Under the pieces are notes generated by a model. That model had not been told where the DNA came from, made no database searches, and saw nothing but the letters and a program-made list of their open reading frames with translations. 64,000 nucleotides of DNA from CALNXN01 sp942490645. GTDB taxonomy: Bacteria > Pseudomonadota > Alphaproteobacteria > Rhodobacterales > Rhodobacteraceae. How positions within the stretch are numbered: position 1 is the first letter of the stretch; the number at the start of each line of letters is the position of its first letter. Of the stretch, positions 25,791-35,666 are shown in pieces. Both the position numbers and the translations under genes were made by a program. Where the stretch lies: positions 372,001-436,000 of the forward strand of contig CALNXN010000010.1 in NCBI GenBank assembly GCA_942490645.1, given 5' to 3'.

Positions 25791-27338
25791 ATGAACAAGG
25801 CGCTTTCATACTGTTTGGTTGTGTGTTGGGCGGGATTGACTGCCGGCCCCGGCGCGGCACAGGACAAACCCTTGTCCGTCATCGACTGGCTGGATCAAAA
25901 GCCGCAGTCCGTGGCGCTGCCAAATCAGGCCCCACCAGAAGCGCCAGTCGCACAAAGTGGCACGACCCCGCAGGTGCAGACCGCGCCGCTTGGAACGCAG
26001 GCCCTGCGCCAGATCGGATTGGTACCGCCTGACGTCACCAACCTGCCCGCGGACATCTGGCGCAACAGCGACGTCAATCAGCTTGTGCGGCTGTTGGGGA
26101 GCCTTCCTGACGCGCAACTGCCCGCCGCACAGGCCTTGCTCTACACCCTCGTTCTTGCCGAAGCGCAAGGCCCCGAAGGTGACGCCGACGCCGAAGACGC
26201 CTTTACCCTCGCGCGGGTCGATGCGCTGGTGCGCTATGGGGCGCTGGATCCGGCGATGGCGCTGATCGAACAGGCGGGTGTGGATCGTGATGCAGCACAT
26301 TTTGCGGCCTTCATGGATGTCGCATTGCTGACGGGGTCTGAAGACACCGCCTGCGCCATACTGGCGGCACAACCCCATTTGGCACCGTCGCATGCACACC
26401 GCGTGTTTTGCGCCGCCCGGCGCGGTGATTGGGCCACTGGTGCGCTGTTGTGGGAAACCGGTTCGGCACTCGGGCTTTTGACGCCGCAAGACACGGCGCT
26501 GTTGGATCGCTTTCTCAACCCCGATCTCTTTGAGGATGCGGCCCCCTTGCCGCAACCCCTGCCCGCGCGCGTCACGCCCCTGTCGTTCCGCCTGCATGAA
26601 ACCATCGGAGAGCCGCTGTCCTCACGCCCCTTACCGCGCGCCTATGCGGTGGCGGATCTGCGGGATCTGACCGGATGGAAGGCGCAGCTTGAGGCCGCCG
26701 AACGGCTAACCCGGTCCGGGGCGCTGCCTGAAAACCGCCTTCTGGGCATCTACACCGCGCGCCTGCCCGCGGCTTCTGGCGGTATCTGGGACCGTGTCGC
26801 GGCGCTGCAGCGGTTTGAAACCGCGCTCAGAACCCGGTCGGTGGATGCGGTGACCAAAACGCTGCCACCCGTCTGGGCGGCGATGCAAGCCGCCGAACTG
26901 GAGGTGTCATTTGCCAGCCTCTTTGGCGACGGATTGGGTCAGCTGAATCTGTCGGGACCGGCAGCAGGCATTGCTCAAAAAGTCCGGCTTTTGTCGCCCG
27001 ATCGCGCAGAAGCCGCGCGCCAGCCGTCAGGCAACGCCTCTGCTCTGCTCAACGGGATTGCCCTTGGCCAAGTGGATGGGTTGAAAGCCAACACAGATCT
27101 GGGCCGCGCGATCTTGCGCGCCTGGACCGAAGACACCGCGCGCCCGAACTTGGTGCGCATCGCGCAATCGGGCCGTGTCGGGGAGGCCCTGTTGCGCACG
27201 CTCTTGTTGCTTAATGACGGTGCCGAAGGTGATCTTAATGCGCTGTCCACAGCCCTCGGCACCCTGCGCGCTTTGGGCCAGGAAGACACCGCACGCAGCG
27301 CCGCCATTCAGACCGTTTTGTTGGAGCGGCAGCGATGA
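25791..27338 (+). CDS. Hypothetical exported protein, 515 residues, upstream of xerD
   Basis: It has an N-terminal signal sequence (MNKALSYCLVVCWAGLTAGP, cleavage near GAAQ at 24) and a Pro/Gln-rich segment (about 30-80). The long alpha-helical remainder is rich in Ala, Leu and Asp, with a pattern like a helical-repeat (TPR-like) scaffold. No catalytic motif is visible. The ATGA overlap with xerD suggests translational coupling. It is probably periplasmic, and the function is unknown. Confidence 0.8.
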   Translation: MNKALSYCLVVCWAGLTAGPGAAQDKPLSVIDWLDQKPQSVALPNQAPPEAPVAQSGTTPQVQTAPLGTQALRQIGLVPPDVTNLPADIWRNSDVNQLVRLLGSLPDAQLPAAQALLYTLVLAEAQGPEGDADAEDAFTLARVDALVRYGALDPAMALIEQAGVDRDAAHFAAFMDVALLTGSEDTACAILAAQPHLAPSHAHRVFCAARRGDWATGALLWETGSALGLLTPQDTALLDRFLNPDLFEDAAPLPQPLPARVTPLSFRLHETIGEPLSSRPLPRAYAVADLRDLTGWKAQLEAAERLTRSGALPENRLLGIYTARLPAASGGIWDRVAALQRFETALRTRSVDAVTKTLPPVWAAMQAAELEVSFASLFGDGLGQLNLSGPAAGIAQKVRLLSPDRAEAARQPSGNASALLNGIALGQVDGLKANTDLGRAILRAWTEDTARPNLVRIAQSGRVGEALLRTLLLLNDGAEGDLNALSTALGTLRALGQEDTARSAAIQTVLLERQR

Positions 27339-28297
27339 ACGCGCCCACCACCCATTGGATCTCTGCCTTTCTGGAGGCGCAGGCCGCAGAGCTTGGCGCG
27401 TCGCGCAACACGTTGTTGGCCTATGGCCGCGATCTGACGGATTTCGAGGCATGGCTGGCGCATAACGGGTCCGATCTGGGCCAGACCACCCGCCAGCACG
27501 TCGAAGACTACATGGTCCATTGCGACGCACAGGGCCTTGCCAAATCCACCCGCGCGCGGCGACTGTCGGCGGTCAAACAACTCTACCGTTTCGCCTTTGA
27601 AGAAGGCTGGCGCAGCGACAACCCCGCCATCCAGATCTCCGGCCCCGGACGCGACAAACGCCTGCCCAAAACGCTGTCTGAGGAAGAAGTGGATCAGCTT
27701 TTGGCGGCCGCCGCGACCACCGGCCGGACCGCCGTAGACCGTGCGCGCAACATCTGTTTGATGGAATTGCTTTATGCCACGGGCATGCGCGTTACCGAAT
27801 TGGTCAGCCTGCCCGTAAGCTCGGCACGGGGTGATCCGCGCCTGCTGCTGATCCTTGGCAAGGGCGGCAAAGAACGTCTGGTGCCTTTGTCACCGCCTGC
27901 GCGGGATGCTTTGACCGTTTGGCTGGCGCTGCGCGACAAGGCGCAAGACGCCGCCAAAGCCAGCGGGTCCGACACCTCGCGGTTTCTCTTTCCATCCCGT
28001 GGCAAGCTGGGGCACCTCACGCGGCACCGGTTCTACCTGCTGATCAAGGAAATCGCCGTGGCTGGCGGTGTGTCACCCGCCAAAGTCACGCCGCACACGC
28101 TGCGCCATGCCTTTGCCACCCATTTGCTTGCACGTGGCGCGGATCTGCGCTCGATCCAGACGTTGCTGGGGCATGCGGATGTGGCCACCACCGAAATCTA
28201 CACCCATGTGCTTCAGGAACGCCTGTCCGAACTGGTGCTGGAACACCACCCGCTGGCCAAGGACGCCCCGCGCAAAGGGACCGGTGACACCCAATAG
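27335..28297 (+). CDS. xerD: Tyrosine recombinase XerD
   Basis: XerD with XerC resolves chromosome dimers at dif under FtsK control. The 320 residues include the N-terminal core-binding domain (1-105) and the catalytic domain with Arg152 (GMRVTEL), Lys176/179 (GKGGKER), His254 and Arg257 (HTLRHAFATH), His280 and the nucleophile Tyr289 (TTEIYTHV). A mobile-element integrase is less likely because the sequence is XerD-like throughout and no phage or attachment site is near. Confidence 0.94.
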   Translation: MNAPTTHWISAFLEAQAAELGASRNTLLAYGRDLTDFEAWLAHNGSDLGQTTRQHVEDYMVHCDAQGLAKSTRARRLSAVKQLYRFAFEEGWRSDNPAIQISGPGRDKRLPKTLSEEEVDQLLAAAATTGRTAVDRARNICLMELLYATGMRVTELVSLPVSSARGDPRLLLILGKGGKERLVPLSPPARDALTVWLALRDKAQDAAKASGSDTSRFLFPSRGKLGHLTRHRFYLLIKEIAVAGGVSPAKVTPHTLRHAFATHLLARGADLRSIQTLLGHADVATTEIYTHVLQERLSELVLEHHPLAKDAPRKGTGDTQ

Positions 28298-28409
28298 CAC
28301 CGCTGCGTCCATAGCGCCGCAGGCGCCATGCAAACCGCGCTCGCTCTCTTGAATGCGCAGGCGCCTGACCCCATAACCACTCTCAACACTCACAAAGGTA
28401 TGAACGCTC

Positions 28410-29714
28410 ATGGAAACCGCGGCGACGCTGGACAGTACATTCTGGATAACCTCAGGGGTCATCCTGTTTCTGCTGGTGCTTTCAGGCTTCTTTTCCGGCT
28501 CTGAAACGGCCCTGACGGCCGCCTCGCGCGGCAAACTGCGCGCGCAGGCCGACAAGGGCTCGCGCGGGGCGGAACGTGCCCTCAAGATCACCGAGGACAA
28601 CGAACGGCTGATCGGCTCTGTGCTGCTGGGCAACAACCTCGTCAACATTTTGGCCGCGTCGCTGGCCACGTCGATCTTTACACGTGCCTTCGGCGAAAGC
28701 GGTGTGGCGCTGGCCACGCTGGTCATGACGCTGATGGTGCTGGTTTTTGCCGAAGTGCTGCCCAAGACCTATGCCATCACCAATTCCGAAACTGCAGCCG
28801 CGCTGGTGTCTCGCCCGATATCGTTCATCGTGACGATCTTTGCGCCGATCGTGTCTGCGGTGCGGTTCTTCGTGCGCGGTGTGCTGCGCGTTTTCGGGGT
28901 CAAGATCGACCCTGACAGCCACATTCTGGCCGTGCGTGAGGAAATCGCGGGCGCGCTACAGTTGGGCCATTCCGAAGGTGTTGTTGAAAAAGAAGATCGC
29001 GACCGCATCCTCGGCGCGCTTGATCTGGGCGACCGCACCGTCGAAGAGATCATGTTGCACCGCTCAGGGATTGAAATGGTCAACGCCGACGACAGTCCCG
29101 ACGACATTCTGGATCAGTGTCTGCAATCCAATCACACCCGCCTTCCGGTGTTCCGCGGCGATCCCGAAAACATCATTGCGGTAATCCACGCCAAGGACCT
29201 GCTGCGCGCCATGTACAAGATCATCGGCGGCCCGGATGGCGATGCGACCAAACTCAAGGACTTCAAGATCACCGATGTCGCGATGAAGCCCTACTTTGTG
29301 CCCGAAACCTCGACGCTGGACGAGCAGATGCGCCAGTTTTTGCGCAGGCGTACGCATTTTGCGCTGGTGGTGGACGAATATGGCTCCCTGCAGGGTCTGA
29401 TCACGCTGGAAGACATCCTGGAAGAGATCGTGGGCGAGATCACCGATGAATTCGACCCTGATGCCGATCACCCGGTGCGCAAGGCCGATGACGGGCAATT
29501 CGTCGTCGATGGCGCGATGACGATCCGCGACCTCAACCGCACCACCGACTGGAACTTGCCCGATGAAGAGGCCAACACCGTCGCAGGTCTGGTCATCCAC
29601 GAGGCGCAAATGATCCCGACCACGGGTCAGGTCTTTAGCTTCCATGGCTTCCGCTTCGAGGTTATCGCGCGCAAGGGTAACCGGATTACGGAGCTGAAAA
29701 TCAGGCCGCTTTGA
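28410..29714 (+). CDS. CNNM/CorC-type transporter with CBS and CorC-HlyC domains
   Basis: The 434 residues comprise a DUF21 membrane domain (about 10-195, with SGFFSGSETALTAAS and LLGNNLVNILAAS), two CBS repeats (about 215-345) and the FAD-like CorC_HlyC domain (about 355-434). CNNM/CorC proteins export or regulate Mg2+. The family is widespread and the exact substrate is inferred. It follows xerD by 112 bases, in the same direction. Confidence 0.9.
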   Translation: METAATLDSTFWITSGVILFLLVLSGFFSGSETALTAASRGKLRAQADKGSRGAERALKITEDNERLIGSVLLGNNLVNILAASLATSIFTRAFGESGVALATLVMTLMVLVFAEVLPKTYAITNSETAAALVSRPISFIVTIFAPIVSAVRFFVRGVLRVFGVKIDPDSHILAVREEIAGALQLGHSEGVVEKEDRDRILGALDLGDRTVEEIMLHRSGIEMVNADDSPDDILDQCLQSNHTRLPVFRGDPENIIAVIHAKDLLRAMYKIIGGPDGDATKLKDFKITDVAMKPYFVPETSTLDEQMRQFLRRRTHFALVVDEYGSLQGLITLEDILEEIVGEITDEFDPDADHPVRKADDGQFVVDGAMTIRDLNRTTDWNLPDEEANTVAGLVIHEAQMIPTTGQVFSFHGFRFEVIARKGNRITELKIRPL

Positions 29715-29829
29715 CCCCGGGCCGCTGACCGCCACACAAGGCCAGAGAACGGCATGATTTTGTCGGAAAAAGCAACGCACCGCTGCTGACTTCAGCGCAA
29801 TCTGTGCCTGTCAGATCAAAGGCCCTGCA

Positions 29830-31086
29830 ATGCTCGAACGCCGTATTCCCGAATGGTTGCGCCATGCGCCTACGCCGGGCGTGCGCGGTTTTGCTGTGCT
29901 GTCTGGGCTGGAGGCCATCGCCCGCGGCATCCTGATTGCCGTCATGCCACTGACCGTCTACGGCATTCTCAAAGACGCCCAGTTGGTGTCGATGGTGTAT
30001 TTCCTTGTGGGGTTGCTGTCGCTTTTGGTGGGGCTGCTGGTGCCATGGATGTCGCGGTTTGTGCCGCGGCGCTATCTGTATAGCGCAGGCTGCCTGACAT
30101 TCATCTCGGGCAATGTTCTGGCCATGACCGGCACGACCTTTGGCATCATCGCATCCATATCGCTGCTGACCGTCGCCACGGTCGTGACCTTCATAAGCAT
30201 CAACGCCTACCTGCTTGACTACATCAACAAATCCCAGCTGGGCAAAGTCGAGACGTCCAAGCTTTTCTATTCCGCGCTTGGGTGGACACTCGGACCAGGT
30301 CTGGGCGTGACGTTGCAGGCATGGTGGGCGCCGGCGCCGTTCCTGATTTCGGCAGCGGCCGCGTTTTTCATGCTCGTGGTGTTTCTCTACCTGCGTCTCG
30401 GCAATGGCAAGCTGATCACCCGTGCTCGGAAGCCGACCACCAGCCCATTGGCGTTTCTGCCGCGATTCATCGCACAGCCCCGTCTTGTCGCGGGCTGGCT
30501 CTTTGCGGTCATCCGGTCCTGCGGGTGGTGGGTCTATGTGGTCTACATGCCCATTTTTGTGGTGCAGTCGGGGTATGCGTCTGAACTGGGCGGGTGGCTG
30601 CTATCGCTGACAAATGGCACGTTGTTCGTCACGCCGCTGATGTTGCGCTGGATGCAGCGCCGCTCGGTGCGAACCGCAGTGCGCACCGGGTTCGCGGTCA
30701 GCGGGACATTGTTCATTTCGGCGACACTTGTGTCAGGTGAGCCTTCGATCACACTCATGCTGTTGTGGCTCGGCTCCAGCTTTCTGATCTTGCTCGATGT
30801 CAGCGCGGGTCTGCCTTTTCTTCTGGCCGTCAAACCCTCTGAACGGACCGAGATGTCGGCCATCTACGCGTCGTTCCGCGATGTCTCAGGCGTGCTGACG
30901 CCGGGGGCTGTTTGGATATTGCTCGCCTTCGGCCCCCTCTCAAGCGTCTTTGCCGCCTCCGGCGTGGCGCTTCTGGGATGCTGGGTCATAGCAGGCAAGC
31001 TGCATCCGAACCTCGGAAAAGACCGGATTCTGCTAAAGCCAGAACCCCAAATGCAAACAATTGCGCAGGACACGTCGATGGCCTAG
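29830..31086 (+). CDS. Major facilitator superfamily transporter
   Basis: The 418 residues have about twelve hydrophobic helices, with an RFVPRRYLYSAG loop between helices 2 and 3. AAAGG lies upstream of the ATG. The sequence is not one of the strongly diagnostic MFS subfamilies. The stop overlaps the stop of the minus-strand dehydrogenase by 4 bases (convergent). A role in efflux or solute uptake cannot be chosen from sequence. Confidence 0.85.
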   Translation: MLERRIPEWLRHAPTPGVRGFAVLSGLEAIARGILIAVMPLTVYGILKDAQLVSMVYFLVGLLSLLVGLLVPWMSRFVPRRYLYSAGCLTFISGNVLAMTGTTFGIIASISLLTVATVVTFISINAYLLDYINKSQLGKVETSKLFYSALGWTLGPGLGVTLQAWWAPAPFLISAAAAFFMLVVFLYLRLGNGKLITRARKPTTSPLAFLPRFIAQPRLVAGWLFAVIRSCGWWVYVVYMPIFVVQSGYASELGGWLLSLTNGTLFVTPLMLRWMQRRSVRTAVRTGFAVSGTLFISATLVSGEPSITLMLLWLGSSFLILLDVSAGLPFLLAVKPSERTEMSAIYASFRDVSGVLTPGAVWILLAFGPLSSVFAASGVALLGCWVIAGKLHPNLGKDRILLKPEPQMQTIAQDTSMA

Positions 31087-33506
31087 GCGCGCAATTTCTC
31101 CCCCTTGGGATCAAACGGCGGCTCTGCCAGTATCACGGCCTTGTGCGGCCTGCCCAGCACCATCACCTCGACTTCATCACCGGGTGCTGCATCCTTGACA
31201 TACCCCAGCGCAAGGCTCTTCCCGACCGTATAGCCATAGGCGCCCGACGTGACCCGCCCGATGCCCTTGCCGTTCCTGAAAATCGGCTCGCCCCCGGTGG
31301 CGTCGGCATTGGATGCGTCTGTTTGAGCGGCGTCCAGGTGCAGGATCACCAGATGTTCGCGGGCGGATTTCGCCATCGTCTCGGCCACGGCGGATTTGTT
31401 GAGGAAGTCTTTTTCCATCTTGCACAGCCGGTCCAGCCCCACCTCCTGCGGCCAGTATTCCGGCGAATATTCGCGGCTCCAGCTGCCATAGCCCTTTTCG
31501 ACACGCAGGCTCATCAAGGCGCGCGATCCGACGGGGCCCGCCCCCACGGCCTGCCCGGCTTCCAGCAACGCTTCGTATAGCCGCGCCTGATCTTCAACGG
31601 CGCAATGCAATTCCCAACCCAGATCGCCGGTAAAGCTGACCCGCAGCGCCAAGACCTGAACGCCCGCCAGTTCAATCCATTTCGACCGCATGAACGGGAA
31701 ATCCGGGGTGGCCAGCGACGCGTTTGTCATGCGTTGCAGCATCTCGCGTGATTTTGGGCCTGCCACGTTGAACCCGCACATGGCCTCTGTCTGGCTTTGG
31801 AATGTGGTGCCGTCGGGCAGCGGGATCTCTCTGAAAAAGCGCGCATGATACCGCTCCGCCATGCCGGACCCGATGATCCAGAAATCATCCTCGCCCAGAC
31901 GCGTCACCGTGAAATCGCCCGCGATCCCGCCGCGCTTGCCAATGAGCGGGGTCAGGCATGACCGCCCCACCGCCGATGGCATGGTGTTGGCAAAAAGGCT
32001 GTTCAGCCAGCTTTCCGCCCCCGGCCCGGTGCAGCGGTATTTCGCAAAGTTGGAGATGTCGATAATGCCCGCCGCGTCGCGCAGCATCCGGCACTCCTTG
32101 CCCACCTGCTCCCACCAGCCCTGACGTGTAAAGCCGTGCGTTTCGTCCTCCGCACCTTCCGGGTATCCGTAATAAAGCGGGTGTTCCCAACCATAGTTCA
32201 GGCCAAACACAGCGCCTTGCGCTTTTTGCAACGCATACGCCGGGCGCATCCGCATCGGTCGGCCAGCTGTGCGTTCCTCGTTGGGAAAGTGGATTTTGAA
32301 CCGGTTGGCGTATTGATCGCCGACGCGGGCCTTGGTGAATGCCTTGTCGGCCCAATCGCCAAACCGCGCCACGTCCCATGCGAACATATCGTACCGCGTC
32401 TCGCCGGTGACGATCCAATCGGCCGCCAAAAGACCCATGCCGCCCGACTGCGAGAACCCCGGAATAATGCCATTGCAGCAGAAGTAATTGTTCAGCTCCG
32501 GCACCGGACCGAACAAAACGTTGCTATCTGGCGACCAGATCATTGGCCCGTTGATCACGCGTTTGATGCCGGCCTCGCCCACGGCGGGCACCCGGTCGAT
32601 AGCGCGCATCATGTTGTCCTCGATCCGCTCCAGATCGTCCGCGAACAATTCATGCCCGAACCCCTGCGGTGTGCCATCTTCGGCCCAGAACACAAGGTTC
32701 TTCTCATAGGCGCCCACCAGCAGGCCCTTGCCTTCTTGGCGCAGGTAATATTCGCCGTCCCGGTCCGCCACGGACGGCAAACGCCGGTCCAGCCCGGCAA
32801 TCTCGGCAATCGTTTCGGTCACGAAATACTGGTGCTCGGTCGGCTGCAACGGCAGTTGCAACCCCGCCAATGCGGCCACTTCACGCCCCCAAAGGCCCGC
32901 CGCGTTGACCACCCATTGCGTGTGAATATCACCCTTTTCGGTGCGCACGATCCATGTGCCATCTGGTTGTTGTTCGGTGCCGGTGACCGGACAAAAGCGC
33001 ACGATTTCGGCACCGTTCTGGCGTGCGCCAGTGGCATAGGCATTGGTCACGCCGGATGGGTCCACATTGCCGCCGTTTTCCTCGAACATGATGCAGCGGA
33101 TGCCATCGTAGTTTACCAGCGGATGCAACGCCTCGGCCTCTTCGCGAGAGACTTCGCGAAAGGGCATGCCATAGTACTTGGCCTTGGCCGCCTGCAGACG
33201 CAGCTGATGCTCGCGGGCTTCTGTTTGTGCCAGATAGAGCGACCCTGGCTGGAACACGCCGCAGGACTGGCCTGTTTCGGCTTCCAGCGCGTTATACAAG
33301 TCCATCGTGTAGTTCTGGATGCGCGTGATATTGTTGTTGTCATGCAGCCCGTGAATGTTGGCCGCCGCGTGCCATGTTGAGCCGGACGTCAGTTCCGATC
33401 GTTCCAGCAACACCACATCGGTCCAGCCCAACTTGGTCAGGTGATAAAGGATCGAGCAGCCGATAACGCCGCCTCCGATGACAACGGCTTGGGCATGGGT
33501 GCGCAT
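31083..33506 (-). CDS. FAD-dependent dehydrogenase with GcvT-like domain (dimethylglycine/sarcosine dehydrogenase family), paralog 1
   Basis: The family oxidatively removes a methyl group from dimethylglycine, sarcosine or a related N-methyl compound and passes the one-carbon unit to tetrahydrofolate. From the ATG at 33506, 807 residues: a DAO-type FAD domain with GGGVIGCSILYHL and TSGSTWHAA (His46, the equivalent of the covalent-FAD histidine), then a FAO_M-like linker (about 380-450) and a GcvT domain (about 450-800; RVSFTGDLGWELHC). The start is chosen because sequence upstream resembles nothing. It is closely related to the gene at 35916, on the opposite strand. Confidence 0.88.
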   Translation of the reverse strand: MRTHAQAVVIGGGVIGCSILYHLTKLGWTDVVLLERSELTSGSTWHAAANIHGLHDNNNITRIQNYTMDLYNALEAETGQSCGVFQPGSLYLAQTEAREHQLRLQAAKAKYYGMPFREVSREEAEALHPLVNYDGIRCIMFEENGGNVDPSGVTNAYATGARQNGAEIVRFCPVTGTEQQPDGTWIVRTEKGDIHTQWVVNAAGLWGREVAALAGLQLPLQPTEHQYFVTETIAEIAGLDRRLPSVADRDGEYYLRQEGKGLLVGAYEKNLVFWAEDGTPQGFGHELFADDLERIEDNMMRAIDRVPAVGEAGIKRVINGPMIWSPDSNVLFGPVPELNNYFCCNGIIPGFSQSGGMGLLAADWIVTGETRYDMFAWDVARFGDWADKAFTKARVGDQYANRFKIHFPNEERTAGRPMRMRPAYALQKAQGAVFGLNYGWEHPLYYGYPEGAEDETHGFTRQGWWEQVGKECRMLRDAAGIIDISNFAKYRCTGPGAESWLNSLFANTMPSAVGRSCLTPLIGKRGGIAGDFTVTRLGEDDFWIIGSGMAERYHARFFREIPLPDGTTFQSQTEAMCGFNVAGPKSREMLQRMTNASLATPDFPFMRSKWIELAGVQVLALRVSFTGDLGWELHCAVEDQARLYEALLEAGQAVGAGPVGSRALMSLRVEKGYGSWSREYSPEYWPQEVGLDRLCKMEKDFLNKSAVAETMAKSAREHLVILHLDAAQTDASNADATGGEPIFRNGKGIGRVTSGAYGYTVGKSLALGYVKDAAPGDEVEVMVLGRPHKAVILAEPPFDPKGEKLRA

Positions 33507-33625
33507 AAAGATCTGTCCTGTGCATGACGTGATTTCCGGCATACTGACGCGCGTTGGGCCGCTCAGGTTGCGTATTGGCGACATTTTCCGTCGCGGGAAT
33601 ACAAGGTGCGTCAGACATCTGAGAA

Positions 33626-33639
33626 TTGACATGGCTCAA
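33626..33639 (+). promoter_or_regulatory. FNR-type box upstream of the first usp gene
   Basis: TTGACATGGCTCAA matches TTGA-N6-TCAA. A -10-like TAGACT lies at 33661-33666, putting the box centre (33632.5) near -41 from the predicted start, the class II activator spacing. The usp ATG is at 33694. Confidence 0.75.
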
Positions 33640-33693
33640 TCGGGGCCGAGATCGCCGTCGTAGACTAAGCAGAGTAATTTGCGGAGGTCTGTC

Positions 33694-34101
33694 ATGTACA
33701 GCAACATTCTCGTCCCCGTCGCCCTAGATCATGATCACAAGCCCATACCGGCTCTTAAAGTCGCCAGCACCTTGCTGAGCAAAGGCGGGTTGATCACCGC
33801 ACTTCATGTGATGGAGGATTTGCCGGGCTACGTCACACAATACCTGCCGGAGGGTCAGCGCACGCACCAGCTTGAAGATGCGCGTGCGGGCCTTAAGGCG
33901 GAAGTCGGCGATTGGCCCCACATCACCGTCGAAGTGATTTTGGGCCATTCCGGGCGCACGATTCTGGACTATGCTGAAAGGCACGACACCGATTGCATCG
34001 TGATCACGTCGCACCGGCCGGGCCTGCAAGACTATTTCCTTGGCTCTACCGCAGCCCGTATTGTGCGCCACGCGCAATGCGCCGTCCATGTGATCCGCTA
34101 A
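33694..34101 (+). CDS. Universal stress protein UspA family, first of pair
   Basis: The 135 residues begin MYSNILVPVALDHDHK and contain the UspA ATP-binding-type elements (ALHVMEDLP, ITSHRPGLQDYFLGSTAARIVRHAQCAVHVIR). The ATG has GGAGG 6 bases upstream. An FNR-type box and a -10-like element precede it at class II spacing, so oxygen-limited induction is inferred. Usp proteins help survival under stress or anaerobiosis; the precise role is not known. A GC-rich hairpin (34135-34154, CCCGGCCC/GGGCCGGG) without a T-tract follows it. Confidence 0.92.
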   Translation: MYSNILVPVALDHDHKPIPALKVASTLLSKGGLITALHVMEDLPGYVTQYLPEGQRTHQLEDARAGLKAEVGDWPHITVEVILGHSGRTILDYAERHDTDCIVITSHRPGLQDYFLGSTAARIVRHAQCAVHVIR

Positions 34102-34169
34102 GGCCTGCGCCTGCGCGCCACCCCCCCATGATGCCCCGGCCCGTGTGGGCCGGGCCACGCATCGGTGAC

Positions 34170-34183
34170 TTGAGCCATATCAA
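34170..34183 (+). promoter_or_regulatory. FNR-type box upstream of the second usp gene
   Basis: TTGAGCCATATCAA matches TTGA-N6-TCAA. A -10-like TAGTAT sits at 34205-34210, again placing the box centre (34176.5) near -41. The usp ATG is 53 bases downstream of the box. Confidence 0.8.
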
Positions 34184-34236
34184 CGCACGGCCCGCGCTGT
34201 TTATTAGTATGGGCCTGCAACAATGGAGGATGCCCC

Positions 34237-34653
34237 ATGTACACGCGAATTCTTGTGCCGGTTGATCTGGACAACGCTGACAAGCTGACCAAGGCGTTGG
34301 ATCTGGCAGGACGCACCGCAAAAGACCACGATGCAGAAGTGATCTACGTGGATGTCGTTGATGCGGTCCCGACCATGTCGGCGCGCACGGAAGGTGAACG
34401 CGTGGCGGACCGTCTTCGGGCCTTTGCATCGAAACAGGCCAAACTGCACGGGATCAAAACCCATGATCACGTGGCCCTGCGCAGCGACCTGCGCCTGAAT
34501 GTCGGCCCGGATCTGATCAAAACCGCCGAAGAGGCCGCCTGCGACCTTATCGTGATGGCCAGCCACATGCCCGGGTTGAAAGACCACATTCTGTCGTCCA
34601 ATGCAGGCTACGTCGCGTCTCACGCGCCGATGACGGTCTATGTGGTGCGTTGA
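34237..34653 (+). CDS. Universal stress protein UspA family, second of pair
   Basis: The 138 residues begin MYTRILVPVDLDNADKLTKA and end with the typical block MASHMPGLKDHILSSNAGYVASHAPMTVYVVR. GGAGG lies upstream of the ATG. It is similar in layout to the preceding usp gene but clearly diverged. Its own FNR-type box indicates that it is transcribed independently of the first copy. Confidence 0.93.
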   Translation: MYTRILVPVDLDNADKLTKALDLAGRTAKDHDAEVIYVDVVDAVPTMSARTEGERVADRLRAFASKQAKLHGIKTHDHVALRSDLRLNVGPDLIKTAEEAACDLIVMASHMPGLKDHILSSNAGYVASHAPMTVYVVR

Positions 34654-34805
34654 ATGATAGGCTGACACGGCTTCCGCCATTTGGCGTTGCTGCTTTTCTG
34701 CACAGCCTCGCCCGGCCCTGAGCGCCTTCCGCGCGCGTGCGCCGAAATGCCTTCAACAGCCTCTGGCGGGGACACGACAGCGCGTCTGCCGGACTGACCA
34801 AAACG

Positions 34806-35666
34806 CTATTCAGCTGGGGTCAGATCCCGCTTGGCGTTGCGCCGGAACACTCCGGCATAGGCTTTGGGCCGAAAGGCATAGCTGAACTGCGACCAAAGCG
34901 TCGGTTGGATGTCATCCTTTACGCCCAGAGGTCCATCACATGTGCCCGGCACATAATGCGTACCGAAGGCCCAATCCCACAGACCGAAGACGGTCGCAAA
35001 ATTGCGATCATAGGCAACTTCATCCGCCGAATGATGCCAACGGTGCATGGCGGGCGAAACGAACAGAATGTTCCATTTCCCATAGGTCCATGGCAAATCG
35101 GCATGAATGAAAAACCCGTAATAATGACGCACCAGCGAATTGGCGACAACCGCATAGGGCGGCAGGCCAAGTAGCAACAACGCACTGGAATCAATCGCGA
35201 AAGTCGTCATACGGTTGATCGGGTGAAACCGCTCCAACGACAGCCACGTCATCTCGGTATCTGAATGGTGCACCGCGTGAGAGGGCCAAAGGAACGAGTT
35301 GTGCTCGAACCTGTGCCGCCAGTATCCGACGAAATCGCCAACCACCACGGCCAGAATGATCACCGCCAGAACGGGCCAGCTTTCCCAATCCTCGGGCGAA
35401 AACAGAACCAACTCGTAAGAATGCCAGAAATCCGACAGGAACGTCGCCGCAAACACGATGATGGGCACGGTGAACACCAGATTGAACAGCCATATCTTGA
35501 TGTTAAGTGCCGTTTCCGGCACCGCACCCCGGATATCGTCGAAGAGCGCCCTGCGCTTGACCAGATATCCCAAACATAAGAAGAACAATGCCGGAAAGAC
35601 AAAGCCGTAGCCTGCCGTCAAAACCGCATCCCAAGATTTCAAAAGGAAATCACTCAACCAATCCAT
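34806..35666 (-). CDS. Fatty acid hydroxylase / sterol desaturase family membrane protein
   Basis: This is a membrane di-iron protein. The 286 residues have several transmembrane segments and the histidine clusters WRHRFEH (His118, His122), HAVHH (His130, 133, 134) and HRWHH (His208, 211, 212), which match the FA_hydroxylase superfamily. The ATG at 35666 is preferred, with AGGTGG upstream; a longer frame reaches 35981 but overlaps the divergent gene region. The substrate (lipid, carotenoid or sterol-like) is unknown. Confidence 0.88.
   Translation of the reverse strand: MDWLSDFLLKSWDAVLTAGYGFVFPALFFLCLGYLVKRRALFDDIRGAVPETALNIKIWLFNLVFTVPIIVFAATFLSDFWHSYELVLFSPEDWESWPVLAVIILAVVVGDFVGYWRHRFEHNSFLWPSHAVHHSDTEMTWLSLERFHPINRMTTFAIDSSALLLLGLPPYAVVANSLVRHYYGFFIHADLPWTYGKWNILFVSPAMHRWHHSADEVAYDRNFATVFGLWDWAFGTHYVPGTCDGPLGVKDDIQPTLWSQFSYAFRPKAYAGVFRRNAKRDLTPAE

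Noticed and set aside
27335..28297. XerD gene as a phage or island integrase
   Set aside because: The sequence is XerD-like throughout and no attachment site, excisionase or mobile gene is near.
34135..34154. GC-rich hairpin between the two usp genes as an intrinsic terminator
   Set aside because: Strong stem but no T-tract on either strand; the second gene has its own promoter, so termination is possible but not supported.
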